Below, piece after piece: positions 54,584 through 64,000 of a stretch of 64,000 nucleotides of DNA. Source of the DNA: Termitomyces sp. T153 (taxonomy: Eukaryota > Basidiomycota > Agaricomycetes > Agaricales > Lyophyllaceae); assembly GCA_018296165.2 (NCBI GenBank), contig JACKQL020000010.1, positions 1,116,001 through 1,180,000 of the forward strand. The letters are read 5' to 3'. Positions within the stretch are counted from its first letter, which is position 1; every line of letters begins with the position of its first letter. The translations under genes and the position numbers were made by a program. The notes below the pieces were generated by a model. That model had not been told where the DNA came from, made no database searches, and was given only the letters and a program-made list of their open reading frames with translations.

Positions 54584-56299
54584 CTCTTTGTGTGCTCTGA
54601 AGGAATAGTTACATGTAGAACAATCTTCAGAATTAGAACTCTCCCATCTATGTTCTCATTGTGGTTATACCGTCGCTCATGTTGCATATTTATCTCCACC
54701 CATCGAATTACTGGAGTAAACATTATTTAATGTGGGATTAATATTCCTCCTAACTGTACAAGTTCGTTGATCATTGGTTAGGCAGTGGACTATGTAGCAA
54801 TCAAAGATAACAGAGATTACATCGAAAAAAAAAGCCATTTGGATCCTCTAACTGTCCGCTTTCCAGAGATAAGCTTTTCTGGAACGATGAAGATGCAAAC
54901 AAAGGGATTTATGCGGAGTGGTGCAAGATGGTTATTACAGCACTAGATTCGACGTAATTTGTTTAAGACCAGCCTGCAAAAGTAGATCCTCGAGTTGGGA
55001 AATCCTGTTTCGGTTTTGATACGATGAAAAGTTCCTGAGTTCATAGCGTAGTAACAGGACTAATAATCAGTCGAACATTGAAAATGTACTTGTGTTAACA
55101 CACTTTGGCCACAAAGGAGGTGGTGTTTGAGGCCCAGTAAGAGCTGGATCTGGAAGGAACCGGAAAAGTCTGAAATTGTATGTAAACTGCTGAGCCCTTC
55201 AGGAGCGTCAAAAGTTACGGTCACCCGATCATGAGTGATGGCTATCAAGCATGTGAGCAACCTGTGCTCATTCCCAATTGCCTTCCATCACAGGACATTC
55301 TCTATCTTTGTTTTGCAATTCCGGTCCGGCCTCCATTATACTCAGGCTCAATTTTCTGAGGTTGACACCGTGTTCTTATCCCCTTATATAACTGTCTCTC
55401 ATCACACCCCATCATTATAAACTCAGTACATCAATGAGAAAATCATAGGTAATGACACGTGAGGAGACTTGTTTCAATGCAAGCAAGGTCCTTCGGTGTA
55501 ACTCTGAAATTTAGACTGTTTGTCGGATCATCGGGCTCTCTCAGGATGATTGTGTGTCAATTCCATATCGATTCTATCGGGGCGATTGTGCGACGATCGC
55601 ACATTGATCCCCGTTTCTTACGTTTATGTGCGCTCGAATGGGTTTCCTGCCAGTTTTGGGAATCAATAGCATTCTGACAGCATTCTGGAACATTCTTACT
55701 CTCTTACATAAGTATCAAGGAAAGGCTCTCAAAGCCTTATATATCACGGAATTGGCTAAGTCATTTGAGTTTTTGACAAATCATAGATAGGGTTACATGT
55801 TGCTGGAATAGCAAAGGTTGGCAACAAGTGCTGACTGATTACTATGAAAAGCGAAAAAAAAACCATCTTCCCGTGTATGACTTGATGAGAAAAGGTTGGA
55901 TCATATTTTCAGCCTAGTTTTGAAAAACATTAATCATGCACAAAAGGATGAAAATTACAATGAAAGATATTGCATTCATCTTATTCTCAAGCATGTAGCT
56001 CTATTACTTAATGTCAGGCATTGCCTTATTTGCATACATGTAGTCACTACTTGACTTATGGTTGTGCAATATGAGCTACAAAAACTGTGATAACACTGTT
56101 ACATTTTTTGAAGTCAAACTAGTGTTGACTTGTGCTATGGAAAACTGTACCAAACCTCTGGCAAAGAAGTTGAAATCTACTGCTACAAGATACAATCACG
56201 ATGTCAAAATTTTATAGCCATTTGCAGAATGATAGGCAGGTCCAAATTTCAATAATGGCCCAGATTTTATCTGTTCATACAAATATTACTGTACAGAAC
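54584..56299. other. gene-poor host-like spacer
   Basis: 1.7 kb without a supported gene. The first half keeps CpG (for example around 55560-55640) and may hold the 3' UTR of the HUA1-like gene. The second half is AT-rich and grades into the Copia-3 relic. No repeat or inverted structure stood out. Confidence 0.4.
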
Positions 56300-57337
56300 A
56301 ATGGACACTGCAAACAATTGGTGGCGCACACTTGATGAGGATATGAGAAGGTTGGGGTACAAAAGGTCAGATGTAGATCAATCGGTTAGATCAAGGGTTC
56401 CAGGGGGAGAAAGGACAGTGACAAGCACTTACACAGATGATATGCTGGAAATGCCATCATCAAAAGAGGAAGCAATATTGGCAAGGAAGGAGTTTGGCAG
56501 AAAATACAAAATAGAAGATTTAGAAGGCATCAAATTCATCCTAGGCATATGATCACTCATTGCAGGAACTAGAAGCTCACCACATTAAACCAGGAGGAAT
56601 ACTTGAAATGCACACTTGGAAAGTTTGGGATGGCAGACTGCACCCTCAAGTACACACCCCTTCCCCTGGGCATTATACTTAGCTGATCAAAGGCACCAAG
56701 TTTCAATGAAGAGCAGCTGTACATGGAAGATAAGCCCTATGGGGAAGTGCTAGGATTGTTGATGTATGCTCAGGTTGAAACCGGGCCCAATATCACATTT
56801 GCAATCACATCACTTAGTCAGTTCATGTCCAATCCTGGTAATGCTCACTGGCAACCCCTGCTTCACATCATGCCCTACCCCTCATTCAAATTGCAGTATG
56901 GCAGACTTGAATATACCAACTACATCACACAAAGATACAATTTGGATTTTGTCACAGATGTGGACACATGGAAATCAGTATTGGGAGGACTCTACATCCA
57001 GGTGGGAGGTCCAACATGCCGGAGTGCAAAATTTCAAGATAGCATATCCAATTTGACCATAGAGGCAGGTATATCATGCTGGGGAAGAGCCAGGGAACAG
57101 ATACAATGGATGTATCCTCCATTAGCTGAGATAGGCCTTGGTGTTCCACTACCAGAGAGTCTCAAGGGGAATAACAATGGATTGATTGCCATTGCAGAAC
57201 ATGAGCAGATCTATAACTGGCTCAAGCACATCGACATCACACATCACTATATTCATCTCGCAGTTGAAGAAGGAAGGATTAAGATAAACTATGTGCCGAG
57301 TACCAAGGACCTTGCAAACGCTCATCCTCGACCATAA
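56300..57337 (+). pseudogene. Copia-3: RT/RNase H remnant
   Basis: This is the C-terminal half of a Ty1/copia Pol. At 56301-56552 it reads LDEDMRRLGYKRSDVDQSV, STYTDDMLEMPSSKEEAI (catalytic DD kept as YTDD) and KYKIEDLEGIKFILGI. After shifts, 56723-57337 reads PYGEVLGLLMYAQVETGPNI, FAITSLSQFMSNPG and SVLGGLYIQVGGPTCRSAKF. RNase H follows with IEAGISCWGRAREQIQWMYP, then LKHIDITHHYIHLAVEEGRI and YVPSTKDLANAHPRP. The RNase H S.EAEY block is altered to LTIEAGISC. The 3' end butts against the transporter gene. No LTR is seen. Confidence 0.8.
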
Positions 57338-57458
57338 TACCACAAACTCGGTGTCATGTCATGCATGGCCACATTTTCTAACAACATTTTTGCTGATACA
57401 TAAAGAAGCTATTGCCATCGGGATGCTAAGAGATGTTACATATATCATGAGTTCATAT

Positions 57459-59943
57459 CTAGTAAAGATAACGATAGCTCTTCCGCCTTTCCATTGCTTG
57501 CTGAAGGGTAAGACCTTCGAGACGAGCTGCCTCTTCAACCCTGGTCCGATCTGCATCTTCCGAAGCAGCATTATCATCAATCGTGAACTGCTTGTTCTTA
57601 TTAATAAGCATCTGTCTTATTACTTTGAATGGAGAGATCTGGATTCAGGATCTCTGGGTATTCGTGATCAATGGCAACGTACCCAACGCAAGAAGTGTGC
57701 TGAATGTTAAAGCAGCAAGTGAAATAATCATTGATTGATGATATTGAGGGCCCCATTCTGCCTTCCATGTGTACGATCCAATCCTGTGAGATGGTGACTC
57801 ATAAATGGTGAGGAAAAGAGAACAGTGACAAACAAATTTCCCAAATTTCCAACACCGTTAACTATTCCTATTGCTGCAGCACGCTTTCTATCAATTCCAC
57901 AAGGTTCAGCAATATCCATGACAAAATGATGAAAATCATACGCTGGTGGCCGTGCAATCGCGTTGGACACCCACACAAGATTCATTGCAAAACCTGGTAA
58001 TAAAATCAATTAATAATACGATAGAGCTTGATTTAATTCACCAGCATATCCAGAAGCCATCAGGAACATCGCAACATATCTACCGGGAATACTCATTGTC
58101 GAAAGCCCGATTATGAAGCCAGCTATGACTCCCCACCACCAGCCAGCTATGTGAAAAAATCTTTCGCCAGTTCTATCTGCATGCCACGCACTAAGGCAAC
58201 AAGCAATGCTCGCGAACACCCACGGCGGACTAGATTTGTCAGTAAGTAATCATGAGATAAAGAGCTATGACACTCTCATACGCAGCCAGCAATAGACTCA
58301 TGGTCGTCGAGAAACCGAGGGTTTGGGTTAGACTTAAGAGATGAATTTAACCAGTTGAACTGACACAGCAATACAGAGAAGTTGGTTGTACATACGTTGG
58401 GAAGAAATTCACAAAGCTGAGGCCTAATATCTGCGCAACTGTTTGAAGGGTGAAGATTAAAACAAGTGGATCACTGATAGCCATCTGAAACCCCTTTAGG
58501 GGACTGCGATGTTCTAGTAAAAAGATAAGTTTACCGCTTGGAATGAACCAGAACATACGAATCGTCGGCATTATCTTGATCTGCTTCGCCTGCATCTTCA
58601 GATACTCGAACTAGAGCGAGACGACGCTCATCATGAGACATCCAAAATGTATTATACGGCTGAAGGGTCGAATTAAGAATTTTGTGACACGACCCGAAAG
58701 AATGCCCGGGTATCTCACGTAGTTCGGCAGAAGCCACCTAAGTAGTAAGGTCATTTGTTGAGATATGATAGGGTCATGAAGAGGGAACAACCAACATGCT
58801 AGCAAACCCTATGAAGATTGTGATCGACCCCTAGAAAGCATATGAGAGGTTTGATGGTAACGCATTTCATTCCCCAACACCTCGATAAAAAATAACCTCC
58901 CGAATAACTCAGCATAAGTTGTGAATGGTACTTGACATAGTGATGTAGTGACACACCATCTCCAGGCTCGAAAGCCTCGCTTTCCTTCCATGTTTTCAAG
59001 GATTCCAGCCGCCATGAGCTTGAAAAACAGTGGCATATCATATCAGTTCATATCATCTTGAGACATTGATCGGCCCTACAGCTCCAAACGCGTTTGAAAT
59101 GAGCTGCCCTGAATAGAGGATAGCAAACCTAAAGGCCAACTCCTGCAAAGTAGTCCCGTGAGTTGGATTCTTACACGAATTAGCAATCACCTTCTTTGTG
59201 TACCATCGTGACAAGAGATACGATACCCCAGGATAAAATGCGGACTCAGGCAGACCAACGAACAAGCGACATAATAGAATCCCAGCGAAGCTTTTCGTCA
59301 CCTATCACTGTCATCAATATCACAATGACCCATATCGAAGGCATAACGAACACCTGTGAGAGCACTGGTAAGTCCCCAGAGAACTACGCAGAGGCCGATA
59401 TATAAAGACGGTCTTTGACTTCCTTAGATTGAATAAGTCCTAGTGATGTAAGACTCTACCTTGGAAGATGATTAAGGAGCTATCCGATACTTGATAGTTA
59501 TATGAAATTTGTGTAAGTTTTGCAGGCTGCCATACCATATTCGAAGGAATTTGACCCGGGCAGTACGAAGCATAAAGGACTGCAATAACTGTAGCATATT
59601 GAATATCTACACATCAATCAGCTCGGGTATAATCATTCGAGAACTGAATACTCACCGGAGATACCAAGATCCTGCTGCATGCCTTTTAGTCTGGCAGTTG
59701 TAATCCCATTCCGCTGCATGCTTTGTTCAGCCATGCTCTACATACATCATCATGGACGCTCACATCGATGTAATTCATGATGTATATAACAACAACAGTG
59801 GGCAGCAACCTCGAGTCGAGCTTGCGAACGAGCTTGCGTTCGGCTTCTAGCCTCTCTGGAGTACCTGGTTTGGGAAGTTCAGCGCTACCAAGATCATGAC
59901 CATGTTCGTTCTCTAGCTTTCGAGGGGTAGGTGACCTAGTCAT
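57459..59943 (-). CDS. MFS transporter, allantoate permease / anion-cation symporter type
   Basis: This is a 12-TM-type major facilitator of the Dal5-like family, which imports small organic anions and vitamins at the plasma membrane. Eighteen exons on the minus strand: 59764-59943, 59656-59713, 59536-59606, 59460-59479, 59354-59412, 59191-59301, 59080-59142, 58957-59018, 58881-58896, 58796-58830, 58719-58737, 58559-58659, 58396-58503, 58282-58332, 58042-58229, 57834-57993, 57683-57783 and 57459-57622. Motifs: VIYIMNYIDRNGITTARLKG, YCPGQIPSN, RPSLYIGLCVVLWGLTSALT, LLCRLFVGLPESAFYPG, YLLSRWYTKKELAFRFAILY, WAEWGP-like block read as YTWKAEWGPQYHQS, and the C-terminal ARLEGLTLQQAMERRKSYRY. All junctions keep frame except exon 5 to exon 6 (SALT|G to VTKSF), which is off by one. 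Either a splice variant escapes me or the gene carries a frameshift. Confidence 0.85.
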
Positions 59944-61119
59944 TGCCAATTAAGGCGTGCAAGAATGAGATGGGTCTTCCTAATACTTATCACGGCTGCA
60001 AGAAGTAATTGTTATAATGAAGTACGGCATTCGGTATTAGGGCGGATCATCAAAGATGTGGTGCCCTGGAGTATGTGACTTAAAAGGTCAGAGAAGCCAA
60101 AGTATATTGCTCGCCCTAGTAACCTTGTTCTCCAGTGTCTGGTCTGCTTTAGGAAGGTCGGCAGCAATTTCCGAGATGTACTGGGCCCCTGAGATCAGAA
60201 ACCCTGTGACAGCAATATTCATTACCTCTCCAAGTGCTACACGTGCACGACTTTCCTCTAATACATCTGGCGCAGTGCTCACCCAGAGCAATTGCAAGGA
60301 AAGCAAACACTTATCTTATGTTTTTCTAAGTTGATCAAGTTAACCAACTTCAGCTTATGTTTTACTTTCCAATCGCTGTTATATTCCTTGCTACTAAAAT
60401 ATTTTCGCAAAGTAGTAGATGTCTTACAGCTCATTCCGAGGCTCCTTCTATGAATGAAAGAGAAAACTAATTGCAGCTCACTGAGAAGAGATTGGTTGTG
60501 AGACATATTGCTATGTGACCCACTCTGTGTTTGCTTATGAACACTCTTGTCATGTCAGCATAAGATACCAAGCTACAACAAAAGCCTGATCACCAGATAG
60601 ATGAATCACTTTCTACCTAGACAACACTGTTTGAAGTGGCAGCTTTGTGACCAATTAAAAGAGGTGCCACGAATATTGACAGGAAGACCCCATCTACTGA
60701 AAACGGACAGGCAGAAGAAAGAAGTATATCTGACACTGCAGGACAATGGTGTTTCAGAATAGAATTTCTCAAATACTTTTAGTTATGAAACTGACACAGA
60801 GTTATCATTCTAGCATCAGCCACATGACCAATCTGTGCCGCCTTCAGGAGGATAGAACTATCCGGAGGCAAAGAAAGCTAGGTCATCTGGTCGGTAAGGG
60901 TTGAACGATCTCAAGACCATGATGTCCAAAGTCTCCATACATTACGTATTACGTACCATTGTGTTCTCAGCCATCATAAGCCGCCAGTGAATTACTCACC
61001 TTCCAAACAAGAGGTACCCATGCAATACACAATGCACACATACTGATTGCGGAGTGTCAATATATGTGATACGGCCAAAAGCGTTGGTCTTGATCCAATA
61101 CACAAGAATTGACACATGC
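59944..61119 (-). other. spacer with one unrecognised short coding-like stretch
   Basis: It presumably contains the promoter of the transporter (59944-60050). At 60306-60088 the minus strand has a CpG-bearing 72-codon frame (TAPDVLEESRARVALGEVMN, then ISEIAADLPKADQTLENKV) that reads like a genuine, amphipathic protein piece, but I do not recognise it. It could be an exon of a broken host gene. The rest to 61119 is AT-rich and without signal. Confidence 0.35.
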
Positions 61120-61270
61120 CATTTAACCTCAGGTATGTGGTCTTGATGGCTGGGGGAGCCATATCATGGAGCTCTAAGCAACAACTGACAGTAGCACTGA
61201 ACAAAACTAAAGCAGAGTACATGGCACTTGCCTGAAGGGCTCAGCAAGCTTCATGGATACATATTCTTCT
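61120..61270 (+). pseudogene. Copia-4: RNase H scrap
   Basis: The plus strand reads YVVLMAGGAISWSSKQQLTV, ALNKTKAEYMALA, a stop, RAQQASW. This is the copia RNase H block usually written gaaisWsSKkQ.tva.S..EAEY.al. The first residues of the S.tEAEY motif are altered. The fragment is cut at 61271 by an LTR-A. Confidence 0.75.
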
Positions 61271-62242
61271 TGTCACAACCCATCCCCAGACCTCCAGACC
61301 TCTTTGACGACAACCCCAACACCCCCAAGTACCCACCAATTGCCTCTCAACCCACCCCAACCTCCATCCAACCCCATTGCCCACCCCAGCAAAGTCTGAT
61401 GCTTTCCCAGCAAACCCTGACTCTTCCTTAGCAGGCCCCATTGCTCTCCTGACTCCTACCAAGCTCCCAGGTGCCTCTGACACTTCTACCAGTCCCCAGT
61501 GTATGCCATGCATCACAGATCCATGTCAAGGTAGCACTGCAGCCCGCATGCCAGATCAGAACCAACACCTGCTCAGCCCACATGGCCCAACAAACCCTGC
61601 CACCAAAACACAGTCTCAGAGGAGTTCCCCCAACCATATTCAAGTAGTATAGTAATATTAGTTACAGTAGTCTTGATATTACCTATGTTTGTGCCCAGTC
61701 TCTATCTTGTTGCTCTAGTCTCTGTCTCATATTGCTTCAATCTTATTTCAATCTTGTCTTGACTTCTGTCTCATCTCATCTTGTCTCATTCATTCCTCTC
61801 CTAACTTGTGTGCCTTATTGTATTATTCTATTTCCCTTCATCTTCAGTCTTTGCCTTTAGTCCTATATCTTTTTTGTGGAACCCCACCCACTTGTTCAGA
61901 CCCTGTTCAATGCTCAGTCCAAGGACTCATCACTCCATACCTGATCTCCCATCAATCCCTGGTCCAACTCCCTTCACTTGTGTGACCCATTAACCCCACT
62001 TTCCTGATAGCTGCCATGGAACTTAGTACCTGATGCCCAAACACTCGTTCCTTATTCACACTACCTTTAGCCTTCTCTGGAGTTCCCCAGACTTACTCAG
62101 ACCACTCCCCAGGCTTACCCTTGTAAGTATCCAACTCCCAGAACCTGCTGAAACACAGATTATATGCATAGGATGCTGTCTCCACCTACATAGTAAGGAC
62201 TTGCCCACTGGATCTGAGCCCTGTAGTCAGTGGAACCTGACA
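61271..62242 (+). repeat. LTR-A (A6), 5' LTR of a plus-sense element
   Basis: 972 bp, TGTCACAACCC to AACCTGACA. The presumed RNA start segment AGTCTTGATATTA lies at 61669-61681, about 20-30 bp after AT-rich TATA-like sequence (gtatagtaat). The PBS follows directly. No second LTR of this element is visible in the window. Confidence 0.8.
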
Positions 62243-62255
62243 TAATATCAAGACT
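62243..62255 (+). promoter_or_regulatory. LTR-A6 primer-binding site (self-complementary)
   Basis: TAATATCAAGACT starts at the first base after the LTR and is the exact reverse complement of AGTCTTGATATTA at 61669-61681. Confidence 0.7.
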
Positions 62256-63010
62256 CCCTTACCCTGTTCTGATGTCTACATATATTCCCATGTACCCTCC
62301 TGCTGGCTATCTAACCAATGTCTATGGTAGACTGGTACCCAAAACTTACTATGCTCTGTTCTATCCAGCTCCACCCATGGATTGCTATACTCTCTAATAC
62401 TAGGTCCCAGATCAGAACCAGGCACTCTATGCCCCCTCCATTAGTCAGGGACTAATGGAGGGAATGCCCACAGACTGGCAACACTCCTTGTTGTACTCTG
62501 CTGATACCCCCCCATGCTACCAAGAGGACTGCCAGGAACACCAATAGCTACATGGGAACCACCAATCCTGGCCAACTTAGCCTTCCTTCCCTTGGCACCC
62601 TACTATGCTGACTCAGTCCCACCAGAGCAATCTGATAACTACTCCTTCTCTTAGCCCCAACCCTCTGCTCAAACCCTGCCTTCTTCTAGACAGCAACAGA
62701 TCAAAGTCTATGTCCAGCAGTGTAATGAAGTCCTCCACTCCCTCTGTATCTCCCTTGCAGAGTTTGCCAAATACACTTGCACTCTACATATCAGCCTCAG
62801 ATATCATGACATCTCTAGGACTCTGGAGATGTGGGTAGATTGCATCCTTCACTTCCACAAGCACTACCAACTGGGAACCCTCCCTGAGAATACAAAAAAC
62901 ACTCTGGAAATGGATGCTAATCTCAGGAACAAACTCTGTGCACTGGTCAAAGAAATCCACACCAGTCCAAACCCCCAACAATTCAAAGACCCATTAAACT
63001 GGGGGTACTG
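62256..63010 (+). pseudogene. Gag-like internal region of LTR-A6 element
   Basis: Plus-strand frames downstream of the PBS: YPPAGYLTNVYGRLVPKTYY, SISQGLMEGMPTDW, and an open ~105-codon stretch at about 62689-63003 with VYVQQCNEVLHSLCISLAEF, ISRTLEMWVDCILHFHKHYQ and LCALVKEIHTSPNPQQFKD. The position after LTR and PBS suggests a Gag-type protein, but no zinc knuckle or capsid motif is certain. Homology ends near 63010 where the opposing element begins. Confidence 0.45.
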
Positions 63011-63903
63011 GTCTTGGAATCTTGACTTATTCTTGGAGGAGGGGGGTTGTTGGGAGTGGTGGTTGATTCCAATGATGGCAGGGTTTACTTTGGAGGGTTG
63101 ATGTCCTTGGGGTTGGCTAAGGGTGTTGCATGGGGGTTGTATTGTTTGTGGGGGAAGCATTGGAGGCTGGTGCTGTTGATTTGGGCAGAGGTAGCACTGT
63201 TGGAGAGTTGTGTGCTTGGATATTGGTGGCATGTGGACTTTGACAGAGCTGTGGGAGCACCCAGGGATGTTGATGCTGCTCCTTGGGGAAGGTGTGGCAT
63301 CAGGGGGTATTGGTCCAGAGTTGTGCAGTTATTCTGGTTGGGGTGGGGTAGGGCCAGGTAGGTTCAGAGGTGTTGGACTAGGAGGTTGGTGGTCAGAGGT
63401 CTTGTTGTTGTTTGTTAGCAAGGGGAGTAACTTGTTCTTATGCAGCAAGTGATTGTCTCCAGTGGGGGTTTGCATTACTGTTGGAGAGATGGTGTTGGTG
63501 AGGTGCTGGAGAAGTCATCAAGCAATAGATTGATTTGTCACCAGGGTTGATTGGAGATAGGGTTGGAGATGTCATGGTTGGCCTTAGTAGGAGGTGGGAC
63601 TGGCAGAGGAGGTGAGGGAGGTGCAGGAGGTGCAGGAGAGGGTGGTGTAGAGATGATGTGTTTGGAGTTGAGCAGAGAGGATGTCTGTGGAGAGAGCTGT
63701 TGTGTGAGGGTGTGACCAGAGCAGAGGGGACATTTGGCATTGGATCTGCAATTCAATGTGCCTTGGCAAACTGAGCAAGGCAAAAAAAAAATCATAGTGG
63801 GTCTCAGGCATGGGCTGACCATAGACATTGAGAGTTCTGGCAGGAGTGTATGTGGAGTTAATTGCAGACATCAAAAATGGGGTAAGGGGGAGTCTTGATA
63901 TTA
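63011..63903 (-). pseudogene. internal region of LTR-A7 element (opposing)
   Basis: On the minus strand it starts with the PBS TAATATCAAGACT (63903-63891) directly after LTR-A7. Then come MSAINSTYTPARTLNVYGQP and, after a shift, CSVCQGTLNCRSNAKCPLCS, a cysteine-rich zinc-finger-like segment. A Ser/Pro-rich tail (PPSPAPPAPPSPPLPVPPP) follows. It is homologous to 50755-50525. A run of ten A/T at 63781-63790 may cause the frame change. No enzyme domain is seen. Confidence 0.5.
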
Positions 63904-64000
63904 TGTCAGGTTCCACTGACCACAGGGGCTCAGCTACACTGGGCAAGTCCTTACTAGGCAGACATGATGTTCTACACTGATAACCTGGTATTTGGGGAAG
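63904..64000 (-). repeat. LTR-A (A7), truncated by window end
   Basis: The plus strand begins TGTCAGGTTCCACTGACC, the family-A terminus. On the minus strand it is the 3' end of a 5' LTR whose internal region extends leftward. Confidence 0.8.

Overview
The window looks like a repeat-choked stretch of a filamentous basidiomycete (Agaricomycete-type) nuclear genome. The evidence is spliced genes with many short (about 45-85 nt) GT..AG introns, a Tad-type LINE, Ty3/gypsy chromovirus and Ty1/copia elements, Helitrons and a probable Plavaka transposase fragment. I cannot name the species. About five sixths of the window is transposon sequence, most of it depleted in CpG and broken by stops. The few host genes stand out by their normal CpG content.

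Host genes: the 3' end of an aldehyde dehydrogenase (to 369); a zinc-independent medium-chain reductase, 32627-34288, in 11 exons; a HUA1-like zinc/proline-rich protein, 53525-54583, in 3 exons; and an allantoate-permease-like MFS transporter on the minus strand, 57459-59943, in about 18 exons with one junction that does not keep frame.

Transposon layout. 555-757: small palindromic MITE, with a second copy at 34752-34955. 3300-5455: Copia-1 remnant. 5456-7753: Helitron-1. From 7754 there is a deep nest. Copia-2 (7754-11534) lies in Helitron-1. A plus-strand gypsy (Gypsy-O, 11535-31450) lies in Copia-2. A minus-strand chromodomain gypsy (Gypsy-I, 14998-29909, TSD CACAC) lies in Gypsy-O. Inside Gypsy-I sit a 6.4 kb Tad-like LINE (20015-26414, 14-bp TSD) and two solo LTRs of family A. 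35490-40450: minus-strand Helitron-2, carrying a solo LTR-A that itself carries a solo LTR-B. 41090-42504: Helitron-3 fragment. 42505-51902: a 9.4 kb LTR-A element without pol (LARD-like). It contains an antisense cysteine-cluster gene that is split by an almost intact 1.66 kb TRIM (LTR family C), and also a solo LTR-A. 52280-53080: Plavaka-like fragment. 56300-57337 and 61120-61270: Copia remnants. 61271-64000: two LTR-A elements facing each other.

The most interesting signal is in the LTR elements. In families A, B and C the sequence directly downstream of the 5' LTR is the exact reverse complement (11-13 nt) of a segment inside the LTR. In three of the LTRs (A at 49848, A at 51449, C at 44634) that segment starts about 30 bp after a TATA box. 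This is what a Tf1/sushi-type self-priming RNA would show, and the paired segments covary between families and between A copies. A second theme is CpG decay: catalytic Asp codons that lie in a CpG context have become Asn in several unrelated elements, and sister LTRs and TSDs show TG in one copy against CA in the other. No rRNA, tRNA, CRISPR or prokaryotic signal was seen.
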